Made by a program: the position numbers and the translations under genes. The notes beneath the pieces were generated by a model, which searched no databases, was not told where the DNA came from, and saw nothing but the letters and a program-made list of their open reading frames with translations. A DNA stretch of 34,983 nt from JBHPGW01 sp042569785 (GTDB taxonomy: Bacteria; Planctomycetota; Phycisphaerae; Sedimentisphaerales; Anaerobacaceae), in the NCBI GenBank assembly GCA_042569785.1, contig JBHPGW010000029.1, forward strand, positions 1 to 34,983, given 5' to 3'. The first letter of the stretch is position 1, and each line of letters begins with the position of its first letter. Shown one piece after another: positions 1-6,995 of the stretch.

Positions 1-119
1 GCCTTGTCCTCACGACGGCCTAAATGCGAACAGAAAATATTAAAATGCTCTAATGAGAGGTTAAAAAAATGATGGACATTAGATGATTGAAATGGTGCAA
101 GTTTTCTCTTGCTTGATAT

Positions 120-755
120 CTATAGTTCAATAACGCCAGCGACCATTTTCCAGCATTGCTTTATTCCGCTATTATTTCTATCATAAGGTCCCCCCATGCT
201 TATGATCAAAATGCATTTCTGAGATATTTTCTCTCCAGCCTTAAGGCGGTTTACCACAACAGGATCTATGATTTTTAAATCGTAAAAATGACGAGAATAG
301 ATAAAACGGCACTCCCAGTCATTCCAAGGGTTTTTACTAAAATTAACACGGTTGGGTCGTATTAGTTGCAAGGATTTCCATTGTTCTTTTGGGATACCAT
401 TGAAAAAGCTGCTGTCTACTTTTTTATCATCATTGTGCAGCAGCAATGTGCTTTCTTCAATATATTGCAAAACATCTTCTGTGGATGCAACTCCTGTTTT
501 TTTCCACCTGCCCTGCAAAAGAATTCTATTTTCAGGTTGACATCCATAGTTTTCAGATTCTCCGCCAATAGGAATTTCCAGGACATCTAAGATCATGGGC
601 TCTTTACCGTTGATTAGTCTTTCATGCCCTATTGCCCCTTCATGGCCTTTGGGATTAAAAGGCCTGACCCACTCTTTTATACACATGTCAATTCCAGCTA
701 CACAACGTTGCCCCACACCTTTGTAAGAATTCGCTAAACAAATAATTTGTGCCAT
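120..755 (-). CDS. Dual OB domain-containing (DuOB-like) nucleic-acid-binding protein
   Basis: A protein of about 211 residues beginning MAQIICLANSYKGVG, with GQRCVAGID and EWVRPFNPKG shortly after. I recognise this pattern from the 'dual OB-containing domain' family, whose members often sit beside DUF488 genes; the family is predicted to bind nucleic acid. I chose the ATG at 755 because it lies 11 nt downstream of the preceding stop and gives the expected N-terminus; an upstream in-frame start would overlap the neighbour. No strong Shine-Dalgarno sequence is visible, so translation may be coupled to the upstream genes. It is the last of three minus-strand genes (DUF488, DUF488, this one). 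No catalytic motif is evident. The family call is from memory of the sequence pattern; the biological role is unknown. Confidence 0.6.
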   Translation of the reverse strand: MAQIICLANSYKGVGQRCVAGIDMCIKEWVRPFNPKGHEGAIGHERLINGKEPMILDVLEIPIGGESENYGCQPENRILLQGRWKKTGVASTEDVLQYIEESTLLLHNDDKKVDSSFFNGIPKEQWKSLQLIRPNRVNFSKNPWNDWECRFIYSRHFYDLKIIDPVVVNRLKAGEKISQKCILIISMGGPYDRNNSGIKQCWKMVAGVIEL

Positions 756-766
756 ATTTGTTCTCG

Positions 767-1228
767 CTATAAATGAGTGATTAAGATATCGTCCCAATGA
801 TTTCGGAGATATTCAGCGACAAGTCTTCGGTGACATTTCTCTGGTATGGGTTCACTACACAAAAGGCAAGCATTGTTAATCTCTTCAGGTGTCACAAGAT
901 TTTCAATTTGTCGTTTGGTCATTAATTGCTTAAATTGGAATTCGTACTCACCCCAGTCAATCTCTTTTTTTTTGTATGTATCCAAAATATTCTTTGTTGG
1001 TGCAAGTTCCGGTCTGTGAAGATAGTCTATGTTACCAATCTCTTTGAGGAAGTACTCAATATCTCGTTTTTTGGTAAATCCAGCTAGTTGCGAGGCATTG
1101 TTCAGGCGTACATCAATTACGGTTTTTATTCCAGCATCCATTAATTTTGTGAAGAACTCACAAGCGCACTTTTTAGCAAAGCCTATAGTAAATATATTTG
1201 TTGTTGTTTTATTATTTTGCCCACTCAT
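767..1228 (-). CDS. DUF488 family protein (second, shorter copy)
   Basis: About 153 residues from the ATG at 1228 (MSGQNNK...). It carries the DUF488 signatures: FTIGFAKK near the N-terminus, TVIDVRLNN around residue 40, and a C-terminal CLLCSEPIPEKCHRRLVAEYL, equivalent to the family's CxE-x(3-4)-CHR motif. The ATG lies inside the last codons of the upstream DUF488 gene (17-nt overlap), indicating translational coupling. An earlier in-frame start would overlap that gene by more than 80 nt and add residues unlike the family. DUF488 proteins are uncharacterised; conserved Cys/His/Arg residues suggest an enzymatic or metal/nucleotide-binding role, but this is inference. It differs strongly from its neighbour, so the pair is an old duplication or two subfamilies brought together. 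Confidence 0.8.
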   Translation of the reverse strand: MSGQNNKTTTNIFTIGFAKKCACEFFTKLMDAGIKTVIDVRLNNASQLAGFTKKRDIEYFLKEIGNIDYLHRPELAPTKNILDTYKKKEIDWGEYEFQFKQLMTKRQIENLVTPEEINNACLLCSEPIPEKCHRRLVAEYLRNHWDDILITHL

Positions 1229-1841
1229 ATAATTTATTTGGCTCCACGGATATATGAGAGATCTTTTGGGATTGTTGATCATACGCCTGCTCAATTAAGT
1301 CTGATTCCGTTTTTTCCGGTTCAAAAAGTGTTGGTTCAATTTTAAGTTTTTTAACCAGTCTACGTTCGGAATCGTGATGATCCTCAATTTTTCCATCTTC
1401 CAAGATATGTTTGATGGAAAGATTATATTCTTTGAGGTTTCGGCATATAAGGATAGTTCTGTGGCAATCCAAGGGTTCTTTCTCCATGCACATCAAGGCA
1501 ACGCGATATTTTCCCATATTTGCAATGAAACGCTGAACTCCATCTTTGAATTCTTTTCTCTTGGCCATGCATTTGAAGTTCGCACAACCACTTTCATAAC
1601 ATGCCGGATCATCTGGGCGAGCACCAAGCTCTTTACCCAAAAACATATATTGAATAGAGGATTCTTTAAGAGCAGCAGAAAGAATGTCTTTGTTGAATTG
1701 GGAGCAATACCGGCTGTAAGGAACCGAACGAACGTCCACAATAATGCCAATTTTATGACATTTGAGTAAGTCAACAAAATATTCTACCGTATGGTTAGAA
1801 TGGCCAATTGTATACAGGATGTTATGTTTTGTTTCACTCAT
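1212..1841 (-). CDS. DUF488 family protein (first copy of the cassette)
   Basis: A 209-residue protein starting MSETKHNILYTIGHSN. Family motifs in order: TIGHSNHTVEYFVDLL (about 11-26), IIVDVRSVPYSRY (about 33-45), GKELGARPDDP (about 69-79) and MEKEPLDCHRTILICR (about 118-133). The C-terminal 50 residues (FEPEKTESDLIEQ...) look like a charged extension beyond the core. It is the first gene after a good sigma-70-type promoter about 95 nt upstream, and overlaps the next DUF488 gene. Biochemical function of the family is unknown. The tandem arrangement with a dual-OB protein suggests a nucleic-acid-directed accessory system, which is inference. Confidence 0.85.
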   Translation of the reverse strand: MSETKHNILYTIGHSNHTVEYFVDLLKCHKIGIIVDVRSVPYSRYCSQFNKDILSAALKESSIQYMFLGKELGARPDDPACYESGCANFKCMAKRKEFKDGVQRFIANMGKYRVALMCMEKEPLDCHRTILICRNLKEYNLSIKHILEDGKIEDHHDSERRLVKKLKIEPTLFEPEKTESDLIEQAYDQQSQKISHISVEPNKLYEWAK

Positions 1842-1935
1842 TTGATAGGCGATAGAATACCCAAAGTTATCCGTTCTTTCCGTTCCATAACTATTACTGA
1901 ATTAATGTAAAAAAACAATTACTATTTCTTCTCAT

Positions 1936-1964
1936 ATAATACCCAAACTTTCTTAAGTTATCAA
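1936..1964 (-). promoter_or_regulatory. Sigma-70-type promoter of the DUF488/dual-OB cassette
   Basis: On the minus strand TTGATA (1964-1959) is followed after exactly 17 nt by TATTAT (1941-1936). Each box has one or two mismatches from consensus. Transcription would start near 1929, giving a leader of about 88 nt before the ATG at 1841. The -10 box overlaps one copy of a 13-nt direct repeat (AATACCCAAA[G/C]TT) whose second copy lies at 1856-1868, a possible operator arrangement. Confidence 0.6.
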
Positions 1965-2122
1965 TGAAAAAATTTAAGGACAGCTCTATCGCACTAATTT
2001 TATGGCCAAGTTAACAAATTAAACTCATTCTGGCGAGGTTTTCGCTTTATGAGATTCGAGTGCGAGCATTGTTTTTTTTGTTTTGGGGCCTCGCGCGGCT
2101 TTTGGGGGTAAAATTGGGGGTT

Positions 2123-3493
2123 TCAGGGTTTTTTGTTTGTTAGGTTTTTGTCTCTTAGTAGGTGGTGGTAGTGTTGGGCGAAGCGGTGGGATTCGTCTCT
2201 TGTGTATTGTAGTAACTTTAGGGCTGGGCTGGTGCGGGGGAGTTTTAATGGGGCGGTGCTGCCCTGAACGTAGATTAGTTCTTCTTTTTTGGCTATTGAT
2301 ATTATTTTGCAGTTTGGTAAGTTTGCTGAATCATCACACGTACTTAACATTTGGTTTAATGCTGTCTCTGCGGCGTGTAGTTGGCCTAAGCCGCCGTCAA
2401 TCAGGATCAGGTCTGGCCATAGTTCCTGGCCTTTCAAAGCGTACTTGTATCTGCGGGTGACTACTTCTGCGATCATGGCGTAGTCGTCGATTCCCTTAAC
2501 GGTTTTTATTTTGAAGCGTCTGTAGCCTGCTTTGAATGGCCTGCCGTCGATAAACTTTACTAATGAGCCGACCGATTCTGTGCCTGCGATGTGAGCGATG
2601 TCTATGCCTTCTATTATTCTTATTGGCTCTGTGGTCTTTAAAACCTTTTGCAATTGCAGCAGGGCATCAGCGGGGTCTACTGCGAAGACTTCGGGCTGGA
2701 GGTTTTGGTCCGGTTCGCCTCTGCGGTCGAGGCGTTCTATAAGTCGGATGCGGTCGCGGAACATTGCGGCCTTTTCGTATTGCAGTTTTTCTGAAGCTTC
2801 GTTCATCTGTTTTTGCATGTTGCGCAGGACGATGGAGCGTTTTGATCTTAGGAATCTTGTCAGGTCGGTGATGATCTTTTTGTATTGTTTCCTGTCTATC
2901 TTAGCGGCGCAGGGTGCTACACATTGTTTGATACTGTAGAGTATGCACGGGCGGAAGAACTTCCTCTTGAAGTCGGCTTCGCAGATATCGAGATTGCACG
3001 TTCGGAACCTGAATATCCTTTGCAGTACGACCATAACCTCTCGCAGGTCCTTTGCGCCGGCGAACGGGCCGAAGAGGCGGGTGCCTTTGGGTTTTGGTTT
3101 TCGGGTGATATAGACGCCTGGAAAATCTTCATCGGTAGTGATTTCCAGGTAGGGGAAGGTTTTGTCGTCGGCGAGCTCGGTATTGTAGGGCGGGTGGATG
3201 TCCTTTATCAGGCGAGCTTCGGCGAGCATTGCGTCGACTTCGTTTTCGGTCTCGATATAATCAACCGATTCGACTTTATTTATCATTTCGACGATCTTTG
3301 GCCCGCGTGAAGAGTGCAGGTCGGCGGATCGCTGAAAGTAACTGGCGGCTCGTGAGCGTAGGTTCTTTGCCTTTCCTATATAGAGGACCTTATCTTCGGC
3401 AGCCTTCATGAAGTATAGGCCGGGTGCGGCAGGAAAATTCCTGATCCGCTCACGGATAGCGTCGAAGCGATCTTGTGTGTGTGTTTCTGTCAT
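2123..3493 (-). CDS. uvrC: UvrABC excinuclease subunit C, short form lacking HhH repeats
   Basis: 456 residues. UvrC makes the dual incisions around a UvrB-bound DNA lesion in nucleotide excision repair. The N-terminal GIY-YIG nuclease is visible (APGLYFMKAAEDKVLYIGKA, then NLRSRAASYF, about residues 22-54). A UVR UvrB-interacting motif (EKLQYEKAAMFRDRIRLIER) lies near residues 235-255. The RNase H-like C-terminal nuclease has GIDIAHIAG, LILIDGGLGQL and YTRDESHRFA, which match the regions holding the Asp-Asp-His catalytic residues. The usual protein is about 600 residues and ends in tandem helix-hairpin-helix DNA-binding motifs; here the protein stops about 20 residues after the DESHRFA motif, so these are absent. 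The reading frame is intact, so this looks like a lineage-specific short form, not a frameshift. It appears monocistronic. Confidence 0.93.
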   Translation of the reverse strand: MTETHTQDRFDAIRERIRNFPAAPGLYFMKAAEDKVLYIGKAKNLRSRAASYFQRSADLHSSRGPKIVEMINKVESVDYIETENEVDAMLAEARLIKDIHPPYNTELADDKTFPYLEITTDEDFPGVYITRKPKPKGTRLFGPFAGAKDLREVMVVLQRIFRFRTCNLDICEADFKRKFFRPCILYSIKQCVAPCAAKIDRKQYKKIITDLTRFLRSKRSIVLRNMQKQMNEASEKLQYEKAAMFRDRIRLIERLDRRGEPDQNLQPEVFAVDPADALLQLQKVLKTTEPIRIIEGIDIAHIAGTESVGSLVKFIDGRPFKAGYRRFKIKTVKGIDDYAMIAEVVTRRYKYALKGQELWPDLILIDGGLGQLHAAETALNQMLSTCDDSANLPNCKIISIAKKEELIYVQGSTAPLKLPRTSPALKLLQYTRDESHRFAQHYHHLLRDKNLTNKKP

Positions 3494-3633
3494 AAGAGCA
3501 TTTTATCTGTAGTCGGGGGTTGATAAAAGGTTTTTTTGGGGTTTTGAGGCAATAAAAAGGTGTAAAAAACCGCTAAAATCGCCGTTTTGGGCTATTTCAA
3601 GGGGTATGCGTGCATTTTGGGGGAGTTAAAAAG

Positions 3634-3662
3634 TTGACAGGGCCAGCGTTTTCGATTACAAT
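3634..3662 (+). promoter_or_regulatory. Strong sigma-70 promoter for the glmU-like/ACP/synthase operon
   Basis: TTGACA at 3634-3639, a 17-nt spacer, and TACAAT at 3657-3662 (one mismatch to consensus). Predicted start near 3669. This leaves an unusually long leader of about 250 nt before the first gene at 3917, containing a short SD-preceded ORF and two palindromes. It is divergent from uvrC, which starts at 3493. Confidence 0.65.
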
Positions 3663-3698
3663 TTGGTGCTCTTTGATGTCGTAAGTTGGTGAGGAACT

Positions 3699-3755
3699 AT
3701 GAAGTTGCCATCAAAAGTGCGGGATCGTTGTTTTTATCCCGGCGCTTGCGCTTAG
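3699..3755 (+). CDS. Possible 18-residue leader peptide ORF
   Basis: ATG at 3699 is preceded by GGTGAGGA ending 3 nt before it, and runs 18 codons (MKLPSKVRDRCFYPGACA) to TAG at 3753. It lies in the leader of the glmU-like operon, about 30 nt after the predicted transcription start, and its 3' half overlaps the REP-like ATCCCGGCGCTTGCGCTT segment. No run of regulatory codons stands out, so attenuation is not supported. It may be a chance ORF; the only evidence is the SD and its position. Confidence 0.22.
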   Translation: MKLPSKVRDRCFYPGACA

Positions 3756-3818
3756 GGCTTCTGGTTTGCGATGTTGGGCCTTTTTTATTGTTGCGGAAAC
3801 CCCCTGCAGTGCAGGGGG
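3736..3818 (+). repeat. Composite REP-like repeat, copy 1 (two modules)
   Basis: Module 1 (3736-3760) reads ATCCCGGCGCTTGCGCTT followed by AGGGCTT. Module 2 (3800-3818) is a perfect palindrome CCCCCTGCA-G-TGCAGGGGG followed by CTAAAA. The same two modules occur in the same order on the minus strand at 20527-20473, with one base changed in module 1 and one in the centre of module 2. They lie in the untranslated leader of the operon. This looks like a dispersed REP/MITE-type repeat, possibly mobilised by the RAYT-type transposase at 26990. Confidence 0.6.
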
Positions 3819-3835
3819 CTAAAAGTATAAATTAT

Positions 3836-3856
3836 CCCCCAATTTTACATTGGGGG
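3836..3856 (+). repeat. REP-like palindrome CCCCCAAT...ATTGGGGG
   Basis: Perfect 8-bp arms CCCCCAAT and ATTGGGGG around the loop TTTAC, 17 nt after the previous palindrome and followed by CTCG. It has the same CCCCC...GGGGGC outline as the other G/C palindromes in the window but a different inner sequence. No U-tract follows, so it is not a classical terminator. Confidence 0.5.
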
Positions 3857-3916
3857 CTCGTCAGACTCGGGCGAAAACCTGGGCTAAATGAATTTTGTGC
3901 ATGAAAGGAAAAAATT

Positions 3917-5200
3917 ATGCGATTGATCTTGTTTGACAGCCCTGATGAGGTAAGGAAGAACTTTTACCCTTTGGCGTTGAGCCATCCTATCTGGGAGCTT
4001 CGGTATGGTTTCAACACATTGGGGGATAAGCTGGCCGCAAAGGTCGGCGATAGTGTAGCTGGTTATTTTCTGGCTGAGTATATGGCTGATGTCCAGCGTG
4101 AGAAGACTGATAAGCCGGTAAATGATGCTTCAGTGCTTAGCGGCGATGATCTGCTGCTGGTTGATCCTCGTGTTAAGGCTGACAGCTTTGATGTTTCTGC
4201 TAAGGGAGCGAGCGAAGTAGGACTCGATGAGGACGGTAATGTTCTATATGCCCGTATCGCTAAGGAAGACCTTGGCAAGTTGACTACAAGTGATATTTGC
4301 GCGTTGCTGGAATCAGCTAAGGCGAATCTTGCCACAGTTGATGCCAAGCTGGTGTGCTGGCAGTATATCTGGGACCTGGTTCTTACCAACCCTGATCAAC
4401 TGACTATAGACTTTAAGGCAGCCGGCCGCAGCGGTATCGAGGGTAAGGTTGAGCAGCCCAACGCGATTCGCGGCAGTGAAAAAGACGTTTATATCGCTGA
4501 AGGCGTTAATGTTCATCCGATGGTGGTGATCGATGCTGAGCATGGGCCTATATATATCGATAAGGGCGTTGAAATTCATCCGTTTACCCGAATCGAAGGG
4601 CCCTGCTATATCGGCGAGAACTGTATCCTGCTTGGAGCCAATTGCCGGGAAGGCAATTCGATAGGCCCGATGTGCCGAATAGGCGGTGAGGTTGAAGAAT
4701 CGATCATACTTGGCCATTCGAATAAGTATCATGACGGTTTCCTTGGGCACGCTTATGTTGGTGAGTGGGTCAACCTGGGAGCTTTGACAACTAACAGCGA
4801 CTTAAAGAACGACTATTCAAATGTTTCGGTTATACTCAATGGTAGAAAGGCGATCGATACCGGGTCGATGAAGGTGGGTTCCTTAATCGGCGACCATGTA
4901 AAGACCTCGATATGTACGCTGCTCAACACCGGTTCTTATGTCGGGGCGATGGCATTGCTCATGGCGACTGGTAAGCCTTTGCCTAAGTATATTCCATCGT
5001 TCTCATGGTTCCTGGAGGGTATCGTTACCAAGGGCTTTGGTAAGAACAAACTGTTCCAGACGGCAAACGCGGCTATGGGCAGACGCAAATGCAAGTGGAC
5101 GGCGGCTCAGGAAAGTATGTGGAATGAGGTATTTAAAATGACGGCGCCGCAGCGTAAGGCAGCTGTTGCAAAGGGGCGTAAAGTAATGATGAATCGTTAA
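3917..5200 (+). CDS. Alternative GlmU-like sugar nucleotidyltransferase/acyltransferase
   Basis: 427 residues. The start MRLILFDSPDEVRKNFYPLA with ALSHPIWELRYGFNTLGDKL matches the N-terminal pattern of the 'NTP_transf_4'/alternative bacterial GlmU family, which lacks the classical LxxGxGTRM loop. From about residue 190 to 370 it has left-handed beta-helix hexapeptide repeats (for example VYIAEGVNVHPMVVID, IYIDKGVEIHPFTRIEG, CYIGENCILLGANC), typical of acyltransferases acting on amino-sugars. The likely role is UDP-GlcNAc or related nucleotide-sugar synthesis in the cytoplasm; the exact substrate cannot be read from sequence. AAAGGA lies about 8 nt before the ATG. It is the first gene of an operon with an acyl carrier protein and a DRE-TIM synthase, after a strong promoter and long leader. 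Confidence 0.75.
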   Translation: MRLILFDSPDEVRKNFYPLALSHPIWELRYGFNTLGDKLAAKVGDSVAGYFLAEYMADVQREKTDKPVNDASVLSGDDLLLVDPRVKADSFDVSAKGASEVGLDEDGNVLYARIAKEDLGKLTTSDICALLESAKANLATVDAKLVCWQYIWDLVLTNPDQLTIDFKAAGRSGIEGKVEQPNAIRGSEKDVYIAEGVNVHPMVVIDAEHGPIYIDKGVEIHPFTRIEGPCYIGENCILLGANCREGNSIGPMCRIGGEVEESIILGHSNKYHDGFLGHAYVGEWVNLGALTTNSDLKNDYSNVSVILNGRKAIDTGSMKVGSLIGDHVKTSICTLLNTGSYVGAMALLMATGKPLPKYIPSFSWFLEGIVTKGFGKNKLFQTANAAMGRRKCKWTAAQESMWNEVFKMTAPQRKAAVAKGRKVMMNR

Positions 5201-5228
5201 TAATAATAGTTAGACAGGAGATAAATCA

Positions 5229-5483
5229 ATGGCGACAGTAGAAGAACGAGTTAAATCAATAACAGCTCAGGTGTTGAAGATCGAGGCAGATAGTATCAAA
5301 CTTGAGAATAGTTTCACCGAGGACCTTGGCGCAGAAAGCGTACAGTCAATCGAATTGGTAGCGATGTTCGAAGAAGAGTTCGGTATCGAGATGGACGAAG
5401 ACGCGGCGTTGTCGGTTGAAAACGTCGGCAAAGCGGTAGACTACATCATCGAAGTCTGCAAAGAGCAAGGTGTTGATGTATAG
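5229..5483 (+). CDS. Acyl carrier protein
   Basis: 84 residues, the usual ACP size. The phosphopantetheine attachment site is in TEDLGAESVQSIELVAMFEE, with Ser37 as the attachment residue; the rest is acidic, as in ACPs (EEEFGIEMDEDAA, then VGKAVDYIIEVCKE). A good Shine-Dalgarno sequence (AGGAG) lies 8 nt upstream. It carries acyl groups as thioesters for fatty-acid or specialised acyl chemistry. It sits between the GlmU-like gene (28-nt gap) and the DRE-TIM synthase (24-nt gap), away from any visible fab genes. It may therefore be a dedicated ACP and not the main fatty-acid ACP. The sequence VQSIE instead of the common LDTVE after the Ser supports a divergent paralogue. Confidence 0.9.
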   Translation: MATVEERVKSITAQVLKIEADSIKLENSFTEDLGAESVQSIELVAMFEEEFGIEMDEDAALSVENVGKAVDYIIEVCKEQGVDV

Positions 5484-5507
5484 TAAGAAAAAAAGAAAGG
5501 GTACCAA

Positions 5508-6905
5508 ATGAGTAACGAAAGAAAAAAACATCCTCTGGTGGATACTAAGGAGCCGAACCTTCTGGAGGATACGTTTCCGCATGATCTGCCTCCTTTGATC
5601 AAGTTCGACGGGACGGTAGTTGAGCAGATCGACGGTAAGGCGGTCGAGTTCGATTTTGCGGCTGTTAAGAACAGGGATATTTTAATAAGTGATACGACGT
5701 TTCGTGACGGTCAGCAGTCCAGGCCTCCTTATACGATCGACCAGATGGTTCATATTTACGACCTGCTTGCCAAGCTTAGCGGGCCTAAAGGGATAATTCG
5801 GCAGACTGAGTTTTTCCTGTATACCAAGAACGACCGCGAGACTTTGGACCGCTGCCGGGAGCTGGGGCATAAGTATCCTGAGTGTACCGGGTGGATCCGT
5901 GCTGTCAAAGGTGATTTTCGCCTTGTCAAGGAAGCGGGTCTGAAAGAAACCGGTATGCTTACAAGTTGCTCCGATTTCCATATTTTTAATAAGCTCAAAT
6001 TCCGCTCTCGCCAGGAATGTATGGACAGCTATTGCGAAGTTGTCGCGGCAGCTTTCGAGGCGGGCGTCAGGCCTCGCTGTCACATGGAAGATATAACCCG
6101 TGCCGATATTGACGGCTTTGTGCTGCCTTTTATCGATCGGCTGGTGGAAATGAGTGAGCAGGTTCCCGAGGAAATGCGAGTTAAGATCCGTCTGTGTGAT
6201 ACGATGGGTTTTGGTATCAGCTATCCGAACGCTGAACTGCCGAGAAGTATTCCCAAGCTGATCTATAAGCTGAATCGCGAATGCGGCGTGCCGAGTGACA
6301 GGCTTGAATGGCATGGACATAACGACTTCCATAAGGTGCATTCAAACGGCGGTACCGCGTGGCTGTACGGATGCGATGTTGTTAATACAACATTATTCGG
6401 CTTCGGAGAGCGAACGGGTAATCCGCCTTTGGAAGGCGCTGTCATGGAATACATAGCGTTGAAGAACAGTCTTGACGGTATGAACACGATGGTTATAACC
6501 GAGCTGGCTGAGTATATGTGTTCTATCGGATTGCCGATACCTGATAATTATCCGTTTGCAGGTCGGGCTTTCAATACGACTCGCGCGGGTATTCACGCCG
6601 GTGGTCTTCGCCAGGATGAGCGTATCTACAATATCTTTGATACTGAGAAACTTCTTGGTAAGCCTGCTCGTGTCGCGATCACCGACAAAAGCGGTGCCGA
6701 TGGCGTGGCTCACTGGATCAACGAATTTTTTGGTATCAAAGGCAACGACCGTATCAGTAAGATCAAGGTACATAAAATGGCTCGGTGGGTTATCGATCAA
6801 TATGAAGTCGATGGTCGGTTGACGGCGATAAGTGACCAGGAACTGGAAGTAAAGGCGAAAGAATTTTATCCTGATTACTGGGAAAAATATATAGCAAGTA
6901 ATTAG
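5508..6905 (+). CDS. DRE-TIM metallolyase-family synthase (2-isopropylmalate/homocitrate/Re-citrate synthase-like)
   Basis: 465 residues. The DRE-TIM signature SDTTFRDGQQSRPPY is at residues 61-75, and the metal-binding HxH motif is in EWHGHNDFHKVHSNG. GFGERTGNPPLEGAVMEYI is also typical. Such enzymes condense acetyl-CoA with a 2-oxo acid. The N-terminal block (NLLEDTFPHDLPPLIKFDG) plus IRQTEFFLYTKNDRE and TGWIRAVKGD resemble, from memory, the Re-citrate synthases of syntrophic and clostridial anaerobes more than LeuA. The protein also lacks the C-terminal LeuA allosteric domain. Alternatives are homocitrate or citramalate synthase. It is the last gene of the operon, ending before a perfect terminator hairpin. 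Family certain; substrate uncertain. Confidence 0.7.
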   Translation: MSNERKKHPLVDTKEPNLLEDTFPHDLPPLIKFDGTVVEQIDGKAVEFDFAAVKNRDILISDTTFRDGQQSRPPYTIDQMVHIYDLLAKLSGPKGIIRQTEFFLYTKNDRETLDRCRELGHKYPECTGWIRAVKGDFRLVKEAGLKETGMLTSCSDFHIFNKLKFRSRQECMDSYCEVVAAAFEAGVRPRCHMEDITRADIDGFVLPFIDRLVEMSEQVPEEMRVKIRLCDTMGFGISYPNAELPRSIPKLIYKLNRECGVPSDRLEWHGHNDFHKVHSNGGTAWLYGCDVVNTTLFGFGERTGNPPLEGAVMEYIALKNSLDGMNTMVITELAEYMCSIGLPIPDNYPFAGRAFNTTRAGIHAGGLRQDERIYNIFDTEKLLGKPARVAITDKSGADGVAHWINEFFGIKGNDRISKIKVHKMARWVIDQYEVDGRLTAISDQELEVKAKEFYPDYWEKYIASN

Positions 6906-6918
6906 TAAATCGGCTCCA

Positions 6919-6944
6919 AACCCCCGACAGTGCCGGGGGCTAAA
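6919..6944 (+). repeat. REP-like palindrome, CCCCC...GGGGGCTAAA family
   Basis: CCCCCGACAGTGCCGGGGG at 6921-6939, palindromic with one mismatch, preceded by AA and followed by CTAAAA as in the copy at 3800. It lies 15 nt after the stop codon of the synthase and immediately before the operon terminator. Confidence 0.55.
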
Positions 6945-6953
6945 ATAGGTTTC

Positions 6954-6990
6954 AAGCCCCATTCTATTTCAGATAGAATGGGGCTTTCTT
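6954..6990 (+). terminator. Intrinsic terminator of the glmU-like/ACP/synthase operon
   Basis: A perfect 14-bp stem, AAGCCCCATTCTAT (6954-6967) and ATAGAATGGGGCTT (6973-6986), loop TTCAG, followed by TCTTTTT. It is on the plus strand, just past the synthase, and separates it from the convergent tilS gene, which ends at 6996. Confidence 0.85.
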
Positions 6991-6995
6991 TTTGG

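Noticed and set aside
1..119. A gene fragment at the left edge
   Set aside because: No frame with recognisable family similarity or a start or SD was seen in these 119 bp; it is treated as the 3' flank of the dual-OB gene.
2083..2460. Gly/Leu-rich plus-strand frame over the uvrC 3' end
   Set aside because: Antisense to the UvrC C-terminal nuclease; the composition reflects the G/T-rich complement of Pro/Lys/Asn codons. No SD.
3686..3904. 72-codon plus-strand frame in the glmU-like leader
   Set aside because: It runs through both REP palindromes, starts at TTG and has no family resemblance; the shorter ATG frame with an SD in another phase is the better (still weak) candidate.
6954..6990. 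The perfect hairpin after the DRE-TIM synthase as another REP copy
   Set aside because: It has a 14-bp stem and a T-run directly after it and lies between convergent genes, so a terminator explains it; only the outer GCCCC/GGGGC resembles the REP family.
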